DNA of 64,000 bases, from assembly GCA_009785325.1 (NCBI GenBank), contig WQWN01000001.1, positions 124,001-188,000 of the forward strand. The letters are read 5' to 3'. The position numbers and the translations under genes were made by a program. The notes beneath the pieces are model-generated. The model saw nothing but the letters and a program-made list of their open reading frames with translations, did not search any database and was not told where the DNA came from. How positions within the stretch are numbered: position 1 is the stretch's first letter; every line of letters begins with the position of its first letter. The DNA is from Candidatus Saccharimonadota bacterium (lineage in GTDB: Bacteria > Patescibacteriota > Saccharimonadia > Saccharimonadales > Saccharimonadaceae). This document shows positions 1 through 10,622 of the stretch, one piece after another.

Positions 1-1
1 G

Positions 2-1051
2 GCGGATCGATTGCATAATTTGCGGACTTTGAAGCACTTGCCTGCTGGGAAACAGAAGAAAATTGCGAAGGAGTCGCTGGAGGTTTTTGCGCCGTTGGCG
101 GATAAGTTGAATATGGGGAGGGTGCGGGTGGAGATTGAGGAGATTTCGTTTTCGTATATTGATCGGGCGCGGTATGAGTATTTGAAGGGGCAGTCGAAGA
201 GGTATCTGGGGCGGGCGTCGGGGAAATTGGCGCGGGCGCGGGCGGGGATTGAGGAGGTTTTGAAGCGGGAGAAAATTGAATACGAGATGGATGGACGAGT
301 GAAGAGTATTTACTCGCTGCACAAGAAGTTGGCGAAGACGGGGGAGAATTTGGATGCGATTTATGATCTGATTGCGCTACGGATAATTGTGGAGGATAAG
401 ACGGATTGTTATTTGGCGCTGGGGTTGATTCATGCGATTTATCGGCCGATGGTGGCGAGGATTAAAGATTATATCGCGGTGCCGAAGCAGAATGGGTATC
501 AGAGTTTACACACGACTGTGATTACGCCGGATGAATATATCGTGGAATTTCAGGTGAGGACGCGAGAGATGCACGAGTATGCGGAGCGGGGGCTGGCGGC
601 GAGTTTTCACTACAATGAGCAGAAATTGACGGATGCTTATGCGCAGGGAAAAATTGCGGCGATGCCGGCGAATTTGCATTGGATTCATGATTTGCAGAAG
701 GCGGCTGCTTTGATTGGGGCTGGGGAGGAGGTGGATTTAGAGAAGATGAAGTTGAGTATGTTTCGGGATCGGATTTTTGTGTTTTCGCCGAAGGGGGATA
801 TTTTTGATCTGCCGGAGGGGGCGACGGTGTTGGATTATGCGTATCGGGTGCATACGGATATTGGGGATACGGCGTATGCTTTTCGGGTGAATGGGAAGAT
901 TGTGAAGTTTGACGAAGAGGTGAAGAGTGGGGATGTAGTGGAGGTGGTGACGAGGAAGGATAAGAGGCCGAATGTGGATTGGTTAGGGAAAGTGAAGGCG
1001 CGAGGGACGAAGGGGAAAATTCGTAAGAGACTGAAGGAAGGGCGAGAGTAA
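2..1051 (+). CDS. rel: RelA/SpoT-family (p)ppGpp synthetase/hydrolase, 5'-truncated by window edge; HD remnant (ADRLHNLRTL), synthetase and TGS domains, no C-terminal ACT
   Basis: Frame stays open to the window edge; RelA synthetase motifs (DLIALRIIV, KPKQNGYQSLHTTV-like) and TGS (FSPKGDIFDLPEGATVLDYAY). Confidence 0.93.
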   Translation, partial: ADRLHNLRTLKHLPAGKQKKIAKESLEVFAPLADKLNMGRVRVEIEEISFSYIDRARYEYLKGQSKRYLGRASGKLARARAGIEEVLKREKIEYEMDGRVKSIYSLHKKLAKTGENLDAIYDLIALRIIVEDKTDCYLALGLIHAIYRPMVARIKDYIAVPKQNGYQSLHTTVITPDEYIVEFQVRTREMHEYAERGLAASFHYNEQKLTDAYAQGKIAAMPANLHWIHDLQKAAALIGAGEEVDLEKMKLSMFRDRIFVFSPKGDIFDLPEGATVLDYAYRVHTDIGDTAYAFRVNGKIVKFDEEVKSGDVVEVVTRKDKRPNVDWLGKVKARGTKGKIRKRLKEGRE

Positions 1052-1120
1052 AGGTTACTTCCCTGCTCCCTACTCAAGAGTATAATCGTACTCCTAGCGA
1101 CTTGATAATTCTGATTACTA

Positions 1121-1660
1121 CTAAAATTCGTATTTCCTCGTGCCGCCGTTATGAACGAGGTCGACACGTAGATTTCCTTTCCAAGGAAGTTTCTTGAAAT
1201 AAGCGCGAAGTGCGTGATAAACACCACCGTGAGCTACTATAAGGATGTGAGCGTTTTCTTTGTGATTTTCTTTTATCTTGTCGAGAGTCGTGTAGACGCG
1301 TTCAAAAAAATCTGTGAGGGGCTCGCCGTCAAATGTGTGTGAAGTTTGTGTATCGAAATCAAAAGAATCGTGCCAAATTTTCGCGTCGACACCGCCACCG
1401 TCACGTTCGCGAAAGTCCTCTTCGACGCGAATCTGTACGTTGTGATATTTATTGATGATTGCTGCGGTTTGGGTAGCTCGTTGATACGGGGAGGAGATTA
1501 TGATGTCAAAGGTCTCATTCTTTAACGCCTCTGCGGTTTCTTTAACTTGGTTAATTCCCGTTTCGTTTAGAGCATCGTCTTCTTCGCCGTTGGCTGTACC
1601 GTTTAGTTCTTTGATGTTTTGGTTGGTCTGACCATGACGAACGAAAGTGACTTTTGTCAT
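1121..1660 (-). CDS. Histidine phosphatase (phosphoglycerate mutase-like)
   Basis: N-terminal VRHGQTNQN RHG motif, C-terminal VAHGG. Confidence 0.88.
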   Translation of the reverse strand: MTKVTFVRHGQTNQNIKELNGTANGEEDDALNETGINQVKETAEALKNETFDIIISSPYQRATQTAAIINKYHNVQIRVEEDFRERDGGGVDAKIWHDSFDFDTQTSHTFDGEPLTDFFERVYTTLDKIKENHKENAHILIVAHGGVYHALRAYFKKLPWKGNLRVDLVHNGGTRKYEF

Positions 1661-3036
1661 TTTAGGAGGTCTTGGATTTTGACTCTTGTTTGCTGGGTGG
1701 TGTCGCGGTCGCGGAGGGTTACGGTGTTGTCTTCTAGGGTCTGGAAATCGATGCAGATGCAGGTGGGGGTGCCGATTTCGTCTTGACGGCGGTAGCGTTT
1801 GCCGATGTTGCCGTTGTCGTCGAATTCGCAGGCGTGGTATTTACTGAGGTCGCGGAAGAGGTCGCGGGCTTTTTTTACCAGCTCGGGTTTGTTTTTTAGG
1901 AGGGGGAAGATGGCGTATTTGATGGGGGCGAGGTTTTTGTGGAGTTTGAGGACGGTGCGGGTGTCGCCGTTTTCTAGGGTTTCTACGGTGTAAGCGTCGG
2001 AGAGGAAGGCGAGGAACATGCGACCGAGGCCGGCTGATGTTTCGATGATCCATGGGATGTATTTTTCGTTGGTTTTTGGGTCGGTGTAGGTGAGGTCGGC
2101 GCCGGAATGCTTCATGTGCTGGGAGAGGTCGTAGTCGGAGCGGTCGTGGACGCCCTCAATCTCGTCGAAGCCGTAGGATGGGAAATTGTATTCGATGTCC
2201 CAGGCGTCTTTTGCGTAGAAGACTAGGTGGGTGTGTTGGTTCCAGCGGAGGTTTTCTGGGTTGATGCCGTACTCGACGTACCAGTCGAAGCGGGATTTTT
2301 TGATTTCCTGATAGGGTTTTTCGTTTTGGTTTGGGGGGACGAAGTACTGGGTGTCGGCTTGTTCGAATTCGCGGGTGCGGAAGAGGAAGTTACGTGGGGA
2401 GATTTCGTTTCGGAAAGCTTTGCCGATTTGGGCGATACCGAAGGGGATTTTTAGGCGGGTGGTGTCTAGGACGTTTTTGTAGTTGAGGTAGATGCCCTGG
2501 CAGGCTTCGCCGGGGAGGTAGACGGGTTCGCTGCCCTGCTCTGTGAAGTCGCCGAGGTTTGACTTGACGAGGAGATTGAATTTTTTTGGTTCGGTGAAAG
2601 TGGATTTTTTACAGGTGGGGCATTTGATTTTTTTGGCGTTGGCGGTGAAAAGGTCGATGATTTCTTGCATTTCCATTTTTTCGTCGGCGTGAACACCAAT
2701 TTTACCCAGTTCTTTGTCGACACGGATGCGGGTGTGGCATTCTTTACACTCGGCGAGTGGGTCGGAGAAGCCGCCGACGTGGCCGGAGGCGACCCAGACG
2801 CGAGGGTCTTTGAACATGGCGGAGTCGAGGCCGACGTAATTTTCGCGGAGTTGGACTTCGGAGCGCCAGAAGGCTTTTTTGATGTTGTTTAAGAGTTCGA
2901 CCCCGTATGGTCCGAAGTCGTAGAGACCGGCGACTCCTCCGTAGATTTCGGAGCCCTGGTAGATGAAGCCGCGGCGTTTGCAGAGGCTGACGATTTCGTC
3001 CATTGATACTGCTGGGGTTTTGCTCTGTTTTGTCAT
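1657..3036 (-). CDS. glyS: Glycyl-tRNA synthetase, alpha2 type
   Basis: Class II motifs (FRNEISPRNFLFRTREFEQ); full-length GlyRS-like. Confidence 0.95.
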   Translation of the reverse strand: MTKQSKTPAVSMDEIVSLCKRRGFIYQGSEIYGGVAGLYDFGPYGVELLNNIKKAFWRSEVQLRENYVGLDSAMFKDPRVWVASGHVGGFSDPLAECKECHTRIRVDKELGKIGVHADEKMEMQEIIDLFTANAKKIKCPTCKKSTFTEPKKFNLLVKSNLGDFTEQGSEPVYLPGEACQGIYLNYKNVLDTTRLKIPFGIAQIGKAFRNEISPRNFLFRTREFEQADTQYFVPPNQNEKPYQEIKKSRFDWYVEYGINPENLRWNQHTHLVFYAKDAWDIEYNFPSYGFDEIEGVHDRSDYDLSQHMKHSGADLTYTDPKTNEKYIPWIIETSAGLGRMFLAFLSDAYTVETLENGDTRTVLKLHKNLAPIKYAIFPLLKNKPELVKKARDLFRDLSKYHACEFDDNGNIGKRYRRQDEIGTPTCICIDFQTLEDNTVTLRDRDTTQQTRVKIQDLLK

Positions 3037-3114
3037 GGGGATAATTGTAGCATATTTCAGGAGTTATTTTGCGATTCGACACGAAGGGTGGGTGTTTGGT
3101 AGAATAAGCGTTGT

Positions 3115-4416
3115 ATGTGTAGCAAGAATGAAACGATAAATAGTAAGTCAAAAGAAGGGCGGGAGATGGTGGAAGAGTTGGGGCTGTCAAGACGAGGCAA
3201 GAAGAAATTATTGAAACTGATCAAGAACAAGAAGATAAACCCAAAGGATACAGACGAAGTAAAAGGGTTTGCTAAAAAATTCAAGCGAAGGAGCTGGATT
3301 CGACGAATAGTCCTATGTGTAATAGGGGTGATTTTGGTTCTCGCGGGAGTGTTTGCGGTGAGGTCTTGGGTAGTTGTTTCTGGTGCAGTAGATGGAGTAT
3401 TTGCTGGAGGTGGAGGGGTTTTGGATCTAGTAAGACGAGACCCGCTTCAGAAAGATGAAAATGGACGAACTAATGTTTTGTTTTTAGGTGCGGCAGGAGA
3501 ACATGATGATGAACACCGGGATCATCCGTCGCCTGGCCTAACTAGTAGTATGATGGTTTTGTCATTTCATGAGGAGACTAGTGAGTTGATTATGATATCA
3601 GTGCCGCGCGACATGGAGGTGCGACACGAGTGTGATGGATGGCTAGGAACTACTTGGGGGAAGTTCAATCAGACGTTTCCATGTATCGAAGAGGCGGGCG
3701 GTACTTTTGAGAGGGCGGCAGAAGTCACAAAAACTTCAGTGGGAGATGTACTGGGGCTGGAGGTTCATTATTTGGTACATATGGATTTTCGAGTTTTAAT
3801 TGATGTTGTTGATACTTTGGGTGGAATTGATGTGGAGATTTGGTCATCCGATCCGCTCGCTACAACCATTATGGATAGGAATTTTGATTGGATGTGTCCT
3901 GCGGGGCCGTATACTTGTCATTTTGTACACTGGCCAGTAGGAGAGGTGGCGCACCTAGATGGAACACACGCACTCGCATTATCACGAGCGCGAGGAGCTG
4001 CTGGAGGATGGGGACTACCGAGAGCTAACTTCGATCGAGAAGTGCATCAGCAGAGGATTTTTGTAGCAGTAGGAGAGCGGGCGCAGGATGTTAACTTTTT
4101 TGTAAATCCCGGGACAGCTCTGGATTTGATTGAAGCGATGGGGGCGCATATCCGGACGACTTTTCGGGCGAGTGAATTTAGGACTTTGGTTGAGTTGGCA
4201 CAAAGTGTGACGAGTGAAGGAGATGTAGCAGGAAGAGTGAGAAGTTTACCTCTTCTCAATTATGACCAACCTGAATATTCAGTAGTAGATGGAGCTGGGC
4301 AACCGCTTCTTGGGCAGTTTAATTTTAGTGGTATACGAGAACTTGTGCGAATGGCGATAATGGGTGAGTTGGAGTGGCTAGATGAAGAGAACGGCGATGT
4401 CGAAGAATTGTTATAA
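3115..4416 (+). CDS. LytR-CpsA-Psr (LCP) family protein
   Basis: N-terminal TM; NVLFLGAAG, ISVPRDMEV, LALSRARG LCP motifs. Confidence 0.88.
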   Translation: MCSKNETINSKSKEGREMVEELGLSRRGKKKLLKLIKNKKINPKDTDEVKGFAKKFKRRSWIRRIVLCVIGVILVLAGVFAVRSWVVVSGAVDGVFAGGGGVLDLVRRDPLQKDENGRTNVLFLGAAGEHDDEHRDHPSPGLTSSMMVLSFHEETSELIMISVPRDMEVRHECDGWLGTTWGKFNQTFPCIEEAGGTFERAAEVTKTSVGDVLGLEVHYLVHMDFRVLIDVVDTLGGIDVEIWSSDPLATTIMDRNFDWMCPAGPYTCHFVHWPVGEVAHLDGTHALALSRARGAAGGWGLPRANFDREVHQQRIFVAVGERAQDVNFFVNPGTALDLIEAMGAHIRTTFRASEFRTLVELAQSVTSEGDVAGRVRSLPLLNYDQPEYSVVDGAGQPLLGQFNFSGIRELVRMAIMGELEWLDEENGDVEELL

Positions 4417-4423
4417 GTTGAAG

Positions 4424-5113
4424 ATGGGATGGCTAGTAGCGGGAGCAGGTTTTTTGGCAGTATTCTCATTTGTAGCGATAGTCAGGGTGTTTATAGGGCT
4501 AGAATGGCTCGATGACTGGGCTTTTGGGGTAGCAGAAGTAGTGCGCTCGCCTGCTCTGACAAATATAATGCGAATAGTGACGATGATGGGCGGGACTACG
4601 GGAACTTTAACAATTGTCGTAGGGACTTTAATTGTACCGTGGGTAACATGGAAAACTAGGTTGATGATTTTAGCGGCTACGGTCGGTGCGGCGGCGGCGA
4701 GTGTTTGTTTGAAGCTTGTTTTCGCTATTGAAAGGCCAGAAATCGTGAGGTTCACAGAAGAAGTAACGCGATATAGTTTTCCGAGTAATCACGCAACTGG
4801 GTCAATGGCGTTTTATGTGATTATGGTGATTGTGATATGGAAATATACGAAAAAAACTTGGGTACGAAGAGTGCTTGCAGGGGCGATTATACTACCTATA
4901 ATGATAGGGGCAAGTCGAGTATATCTAGGAGTGCATTACTTTAGTGATATTCTAGCAGGATGGCTATTAGCAGCGGGAGTAGTAATGGTGATTTACTGGA
5001 TATTCCAGTTGGAATGGGTAGTGAAACTAATCGAGACTGTTGAAGAATTAGTGCGAAAGAAAATTGGGCTGAAGTGTCGCGACAATTCGAATCGCATAAC
5101 TAAAAAACGTTAG
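4424..5113 (+). CDS. PAP2-family phosphatase, membrane
   Basis: KLVFAIERP, SFPSNHATGSMAF, SRVYLGVHYFSDILAG motifs; start uncertain (4382 or 4424). Confidence 0.9.
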   Translation: MGWLVAGAGFLAVFSFVAIVRVFIGLEWLDDWAFGVAEVVRSPALTNIMRIVTMMGGTTGTLTIVVGTLIVPWVTWKTRLMILAATVGAAAASVCLKLVFAIERPEIVRFTEEVTRYSFPSNHATGSMAFYVIMVIVIWKYTKKTWVRRVLAGAIILPIMIGASRVYLGVHYFSDILAGWLLAAGVVMVIYWIFQLEWVVKLIETVEELVRKKIGLKCRDNSNRITKKR

Positions 5114-5784
5114 TGTTTGATGAGCGCACGAGAAATAGGTAGGAGGTCTAAAACAAGATTGTTTGTGTTAGTTACTTTTGTGGCGGTAGCGAGGGGGCTA
5201 GTGACGAGGAGGCGGAGGAATTTAATGTGAGAGCTGGTGATTTTGCCACTCTGAGAAGGCTTGAAAGCTTCGTCGGTAGAGTCGTAGGTATAGGTGCCGT
5301 CTTCGATGAGTTTCATGCCGTTCGTGTCAGTGAGGAGGTTAAGATCAGTACCTGAAGTGCGGGCGAGATTAAGATTAAACCAGGTTTGAACGAGAGGAAG
5401 ATGAGTGTTTTCGTTGAGAGCTTTGAGGGTTTGATGAGTGAGGTCAAAGAAATCGGGACTATCGATATGATCAGAAGCTTTGGATATTTGTTTGAGGGTT
5501 TCGTAAGCGAACTGGAGACGGTCGTAATCTTCGAGGATTTTGCTGTAGAATTCGACAAGACGAGCGGAAGTAAGGATCTCGAGATGAGACTTACCTGAAT
5601 GAATAGTGATGTCGGAAAGAGAGAGAAGCTCAATACCGCCTGCGAGTTTGGACTTTTCCTTACGAACACCACGAGCGATCAGACTACGTCTTCCCTGCTC
5701 TGTGATAACGTTAATAATACGGTCATACTCGCCATAGTTAGTGCGAGAGAGAACGAAAGCCTGAGTGCGAGTATCAGCGGGCAT
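5110..5784 (-). CDS. recO: DNA repair protein RecO
   Basis: RecO-like N-terminus (TQAFVLSRTNYGEYDRIINVITEQGR). Confidence 0.85.
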   Translation of the reverse strand: MPADTRTQAFVLSRTNYGEYDRIINVITEQGRRSLIARGVRKEKSKLAGGIELLSLSDITIHSGKSHLEILTSARLVEFYSKILEDYDRLQFAYETLKQISKASDHIDSPDFFDLTHQTLKALNENTHLPLVQTWFNLNLARTSGTDLNLLTDTNGMKLIEDGTYTYDSTDEAFKPSQSGKITSSHIKFLRLLVTSPLATATKVTNTNNLVLDLLPISRALIKH

Positions 5785-6130
5785 AACTAACAGCCTCGAC
5801 TAAGTCATCTGGGTGCATGGTGGATTTGTCGAGAACCCTAACTACGCCGTAGAGAGTGAGGTCGTACTGAGTGAGGTCAAGACTAGAGCATATAATTATA
5901 GGGATTTGAGCAGTGTCAGTATAGGATTGAAGTTCATGGAGGAGCGAGAATGCAGAAGGTCCGTCGATAATAACATCAAGAATAATCAAGTCTGGAAGTT
6001 GTTGGTCGATACGTTTAATAGCATCAATACCGTTAGTAAAAGTTTCGGTAGTGTGATTTTTCAAGGTACGGACGAAGTGTGCAGCGAGTACTTGATCGTC
6101 TTCGATAATATAGATGAGTTTTCTGGTCAT
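5774..6130 (-). CDS. Single-domain response regulator (receiver only)
   Basis: Receiver residues (IEDD, LIILDV, ICSS, LDKS); start chosen at MTRKLIYIIEDD. Confidence 0.85.
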   Translation of the reverse strand: MTRKLIYIIEDDQVLAAHFVRTLKNHTTETFTNGIDAIKRIDQQLPDLIILDVIIDGPSAFSLLHELQSYTDTAQIPIIICSSLDLTQYDLTLYGVVRVLDKSTMHPDDLVEAVSYAR

Positions 6131-6846
6131 AGCTGAAAACTGAGTTGAGTTGATAGCGGGAAGTCGGCGTAGATCGTGGTGCCGTCGCGATGTCGAACAC
6201 AACCGAGACGACCGTGCATAGCGTGAACAAAACGAGAAGTGATATAAAGACCGAGACCACTAGATTGAGGACGAGCAGAGATCGACTGGGGGCGCGTAAG
6301 GATTTTGTGAGATTTGATGTCACGCCAAATGTCGAGCGGGAGACAAGGACCAAAGTCGCGGACACCTATACGGATCTGGTTTTGCCTAGTGGGCTTGATG
6401 AATAGTCTAGAAGGAGACTTCTGGCCTCCCGAATAGTGAAGAGCATTTTCGCAAAAGTTATGTATGACTGAAGTGAGCAGGTCTGGATGGGCGATGATAA
6501 GAGTTGGTTTTTTAGTATAACTAGTAGTGAGCGTAGGAACATTAGAGGAGTGACGACTGGTTATTGTAAAAATTACATCTTCACAGATCTTGCGCGGACT
6601 AAGTGGCTGCATCTCAAACATGGCATCTTCTAAGCGAGAGACGCGCGTGAGGTCAGTAACGAGACGAAGAGTGCGATCGGTAGTGAGACTGAGTTGCCTT
6701 GCGATGAGCTCCGTATCCTTTTGAGAGGCGTCGTCCAGGGAAAGAGTGAGTTGACGAATAAGAACAAGAGGGGATTTTAATTCGTGTGCGAGTGTGATTA
6801 ATGATGAATTCCAGTCGAATAGATCGTCATTTACCTCGCGCTTCAT
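6127..6846 (-). CDS. Histidine kinase without recognisable sensor or TM region
   Basis: H box LAHELKSPL, N box HNFCENALHYS, G boxes DFGPCLP and SGLGLYI. Confidence 0.9.
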   Translation of the reverse strand: MKREVNDDLFDWNSSLITLAHELKSPLVLIRQLTLSLDDASQKDTELIARQLSLTTDRTLRLVTDLTRVSRLEDAMFEMQPLSPRKICEDVIFTITSRHSSNVPTLTTSYTKKPTLIIAHPDLLTSVIHNFCENALHYSGGQKSPSRLFIKPTRQNQIRIGVRDFGPCLPLDIWRDIKSHKILTRPQSISARPQSSGLGLYITSRFVHAMHGRLGCVRHRDGTTIYADFPLSTQLSFQL

Positions 6847-6939
6847 GTCTCAATGATAGCATAGTGGGTTTGCGAGAGATAACGCTAGCCCCTGCTCTAT
6901 ATGAGTAGTACGGTAGAGATTTAGTGTTGTAGAAAAAAC

Positions 6940-7584
6940 TTAGAGATTGAGTTCGATAGTGCGGATAATCTGGTCGAAGTCAGGGCGGAAAGTTTCGGAA
7001 TCGGTACGGAGGATAACTGTACGGTCGCGAACGCGAATGACGACCTGAGAGCCGCGAATTTCTGGAGCGAACTCACCATCGAAACGCATACCGACAATCT
7101 CGCCGTGCTGGAAAGGACTGGTGCGGAGGAGATTGGCGCGAACGAGACCATCATATCTCTGGAGGACAGTAGTGTATTCCTGACGAAGAATACTAACGCG
7201 GAGTGCGTAAATATTATTTGGACGGATAGCGGCGACACTGCCGGGATGTAAGAATGCTTCAAAGTTGGTATTGTTAAGGCCGTCCTGATGAATATACATA
7301 TTCCATGTGCGTGGAAAGTTGAAGACGAGACGACCAAGGTCCGTAGGTCCAATAAATTGAAGATGAGGGCTATTGACGCGCTCTGTGCAAATTTCCTGTT
7401 GACGACGCTGTTCGTCTAGTACAGCTGTAGCAGTGGCAGTTTGGACACGGCTTTCCTGATTGCTTTCGAGGTCTTGATTATTGATATATAACATAATCGA
7501 AAGCCCCCCAAGCCCTGCGACGACAAGACTCAGAGTGATAATTACGATGACATAGATAGTGATATTGCCAGTTTTGTGGTTCAT
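6940..7584 (-). CDS. Hypothetical protein, single N-terminal TM
   Basis: Long ORF with promoter-like -10 just upstream; no recognised family. Confidence 0.7.
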   Translation of the reverse strand: MNHKTGNITIYVIVIITLSLVVAGLGGLSIMLYINNQDLESNQESRVQTATATAVLDEQRRQQEICTERVNSPHLQFIGPTDLGRLVFNFPRTWNMYIHQDGLNNTNFEAFLHPGSVAAIRPNNIYALRVSILRQEYTTVLQRYDGLVRANLLRTSPFQHGEIVGMRFDGEFAPEIRGSQVVIRVRDRTVILRTDSETFRPDFDQIIRTIELNL

Positions 7585-7598
7585 GGGAGTAATTATAC

Positions 7599-8135
7599 TT
7601 ATGTTTGCGGGTTTTGTGAAGAGGGTTTGGCGGGAGAGATTTTATACAAGAAGAGTGCGTCGAGAGTTTTGGTGGGTTTTTGGTTTGGTAAGCGAAAACC
7701 GTAACTGATGAGATAAATAGGGCGACTGGACCGATCGACGGATTCTTGGATCTTTGCAGCGAGCCTGGGGATGAGATGATCAACACCGAATATATAAACA
7801 ACTGTAGTGTCTTTTGGGAATTGAGTGTGGAGAAAATTGCGACAAAGGATCTGGGTATTCGGAAGTTTGCGGCAGAGTATTTTCGAGATCAGGACGAGGA
7901 AAGGATTTATTTCGTAGCCGACGAGACGTTTGGGTTTATATGTGGCGGCAGCGCGAAGAACTGTCCCACTGCCACTACCAACATCAATGAGTGTGTCTGT
8001 AGGACTGAGTGGGTAGAGTTCAGAAAAAGCTTTTTTAAGTTCGGTGCGACGTGAAGGAACGAATGGTGCGCCAAAGAAAACCGTAAGGAGAAATGTAGCG
8101 GTGATAATGGCGAAGATAATAAAAAGAATGGTCAT
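7599..8135 (-). CDS. SAM-dependent class I methyltransferase, N-terminal TM
   Basis: DVGSGSGTVLRAAA motif I. Confidence 0.8.
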   Translation of the reverse strand: MTILFIIFAIITATFLLTVFFGAPFVPSRRTELKKAFSELYPLSPTDTLIDVGSGSGTVLRAAATYKPKRLVGYEINPFLVLISKILCRKLPNTQILCRNFLHTQFPKDTTVVYIFGVDHLIPRLAAKIQESVDRSSRPIYLISYGFRLPNQKPTKTLDALFLYKISPAKPSSQNPQT

Positions 8136-8137
8136 TA

Positions 8138-8359
8138 CTAACTAGTGAAGTCTTGATCGATGAGGTTGATTTGGTTTTTTAGCTCAGTGAGGTCGTGTTC
8201 TATTTGAATAGCGAGAGTGATCGCTTCCTGATACTTCCCCGCTGCTTCGTCGATATTGAAACTGTCAGAATGAAACCAGTCGATTACTAACTGAAGACCA
8301 GCAAGTTGAGTATTAATAGGTTGGTTTTTGGGTTTTTTAGGTGTTGCGTTTTTTGACAT
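8138..8359 (-). CDS. xseB: Exodeoxyribonuclease VII small subunit
   Basis: Small helical ORF overlapping the 3' end of xseA. Confidence 0.75.
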   Translation of the reverse strand: MSKNATPKKPKNQPINTQLAGLQLVIDWFHSDSFNIDEAAGKYQEAITLAIQIEHDLTELKNQINLIDQDFTS

Positions 8360-9428
8360 TTTTTACCTCCGCTTGTATAAAGTTTTTACTCGTTGTGATA
8401 TTTACAATTTGACCCAGTGTGGGTGATCCTGTGATAGTTGCATAGCCGCGAGCGAGAACAGTCTCGGGATCGAGCTGTTCGGCGAGAGACCTAAGGCTGG
8501 TGACTTCAGCTAGTCGGCGGTCAATCTGGTGATGGAGGTGTGTGGATAATGTGGAAATTTCAGTGCGGAGATCTTGAGAGACGTAAGTGATCTGATCCAG
8601 AAGATAGGTGCGGGTATGTGTGAGATCAGAATAGATCTGGGAGATGGCGGTATTCTTGTCGGGAGTGATAAGTTGAGCTGCGTTTGACGGAGTGGAGGTG
8701 CGAATATCCGCAGCGAGGTCGGCGAGAGTCTCGTCCACCTCGTGGCCGATACCTGTGACAGTGGGGATTTTAGAAGCGGCGATAGCGCGAGCGAGAACCT
8801 CATCATTGAAAGGAGCTAGGTCGTCGGCGCTGCCACCACCGCGAATAATCGCGATGATATCGTGAGAAGATTTTTCATTGAAGTAGTGAAGTGCGCGGAC
8901 GATCTGGTCGGGGGCAGTGAAGCCTTGGACTTGGACGTGCGCGAGATCTATCTGTAGGTCAGACCAGCGTTCGGAAAGGATTTTGATGAAGTCATGGTAA
9001 CCGGCGGCGTCTTTTGAGGAAATGACGGCGATTTTGCTGATGACTTCTGGAAGTGGGCGCTTGTTTGCGAAGATACCTTCCGTGGAAAGCTTTGTGCGAA
9101 GAAGGTCGAGAGATTTTTTGATACTACCCTGCCCTACTGGAGAGATCTGTGAAACCGTGAGAGAAAACTTGCCCCAGTTCGTGATTTTTGGCGTGGCACG
9201 AACGACTACACGCATACCGTTTTCGAGCGGGAAGCGCATCTGGAAGAGCATCATAAAGCAGCTGACTGTGGATTCGCTGTCGCGGAGATCGAAAAAGACG
9301 AACTTAGATTGGTTGACTTTAAATGAATTGACCTCGCCCTCAATAAATATCTCTGGGAATGTGAACTGGAAAGTTTCGTTTGCAATCTGGACAAACTCGG
9401 ATACTGTAAGTTTTGCGTCTGGACTCAT
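8337..9428 (-). CDS. xseA: Exodeoxyribonuclease VII large subunit
   Basis: OB domain and IAIIRGGGSADDLAPFNDE, GIGHEVDETLAD motifs. Confidence 0.95.
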   Translation of the reverse strand: MSPDAKLTVSEFVQIANETFQFTFPEIFIEGEVNSFKVNQSKFVFFDLRDSESTVSCFMMLFQMRFPLENGMRVVVRATPKITNWGKFSLTVSQISPVGQGSIKKSLDLLRTKLSTEGIFANKRPLPEVISKIAVISSKDAAGYHDFIKILSERWSDLQIDLAHVQVQGFTAPDQIVRALHYFNEKSSHDIIAIIRGGGSADDLAPFNDEVLARAIAASKIPTVTGIGHEVDETLADLAADIRTSTPSNAAQLITPDKNTAISQIYSDLTHTRTYLLDQITYVSQDLRTEISTLSTHLHHQIDRRLAEVTSLRSLAEQLDPETVLARGYATITGSPTLGQIVNITTSKNFIQAEVKNVKKRNT

Positions 9429-10471
9429 GCGGGTTTCTTGTCGATAAATTTATGTTTGCTAGTGAGGAGGATGTGTTGATAAGATACCCAACCAAAGGCG
9501 ATAGTGCCGAATAATACTATAACACGAGTAATGAGTGTTGCGGCGATAGCAACACTAGGCTCGATGCCAGTGGCGATAAAGTATGCGGCCATGGCGGCTT
9601 CGTAGGCACCTGCTCCTCCCGGCGTAATGACGACCGTACCAACAACTGAAGATAATCCTAGAGCGACGGCGACTGGAGCAAAGTTAACTGGAGAGCCGAG
9701 AGCGGCGAATGCGATCCAGAAAATTACCATCTCACAAAGCGCGTAAATTATTCCCCATAAGAATGGTTTGACGAGGAGGTTTTTGTCTTTCATAATAGCA
9801 GTGAAATCATCGTGGAGGTCGCCGAGAAACTTGTCGACTGTGGATTTTTCGAGACTTCTTTTAGACTTACCAAAGGTGGCGATACGAATGAGGGTGTTGA
9901 CGGCACGACGAAGAACGCGACCGAAAAAGGCGGTGCGTTTTTGGCTACTGATGACGAAAAAGAAAAAGACGACGAGCGCCATGATAGCAACGGCAAAACC
10001 GAAGCTGAATAAAACAATCCAAAATGGCGTATCGATAAAAAAGAGAACTACAGAAGCAAATAACATAATGATTGCGGTCGCAACCGCAACAGCCGCATAG
10101 CGAGCAACCTGCATCATAGCAGCTTGGCCGGCGGTAATTCCCTGGTCTTTGAGGCGCCAAGCAAGATAACCAAGACCGCTAACACCTCCCGAAGGAATGA
10201 TTTGGTTGACGAAGTTAATTTCGAGAGCGATGCGCATAAGTTTCCAGATGGAGGTTTTTTTGCGCATTTGTTTTTTGGCTTTAAGGTAGGAGAAATAAAC
10301 TTGGCCGCCTGCGAAATACATGATGATTTGAGATGGAATAAGAAGAGCGAGAATCCAGAGGTTAACTTCACTAAGTTGATGCCAAGCTTCGACTATTTGT
10401 TCGCGGGAAAAGAAGATTATGATAATAACAAGAACGACCGTGATAAGACTGATGGTTTTGCGGAAATTCAT
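9425..10471 (-). CDS. UPF0104/LPG-synthase-TM-like flippase family membrane protein
   Basis: Multi-TM; TPGGAGAYEAAMAAYF motif; start MNFRKTISL 7 nt after TACAAT. Confidence 0.8.
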   Translation of the reverse strand: MNFRKTISLITVVLVIIIIFFSREQIVEAWHQLSEVNLWILALLIPSQIIMYFAGGQVYFSYLKAKKQMRKKTSIWKLMRIALEINFVNQIIPSGGVSGLGYLAWRLKDQGITAGQAAMMQVARYAAVAVATAIIMLFASVVLFFIDTPFWIVLFSFGFAVAIMALVVFFFFVISSQKRTAFFGRVLRRAVNTLIRIATFGKSKRSLEKSTVDKFLGDLHDDFTAIMKDKNLLVKPFLWGIIYALCEMVIFWIAFAALGSPVNFAPVAVALGLSSVVGTVVITPGGAGAYEAAMAAYFIATGIEPSVAIAATLITRVIVLFGTIAFGWVSYQHILLTSKHKFIDKKPA

Positions 10472-10622
10472 GAGGATGATTGTATCACAGATTTGATTCA
10501 GATAGACGCTACACAACTTTGACCTGTCAAATATACACCAATTAATAATGATGCAAATAATCATTAATAAGTTCGTTTGTGCTTTTATGTCGAGTTTTCG
10601 TGTGACATGATAAACTCACTCT

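Noticed and set aside
1799-2892. Many antisense ORFs inside glyS (and likewise secA, murD, lysS, parB)
   Set aside because: Shadow frames of well-supported conserved genes with low-complexity translations
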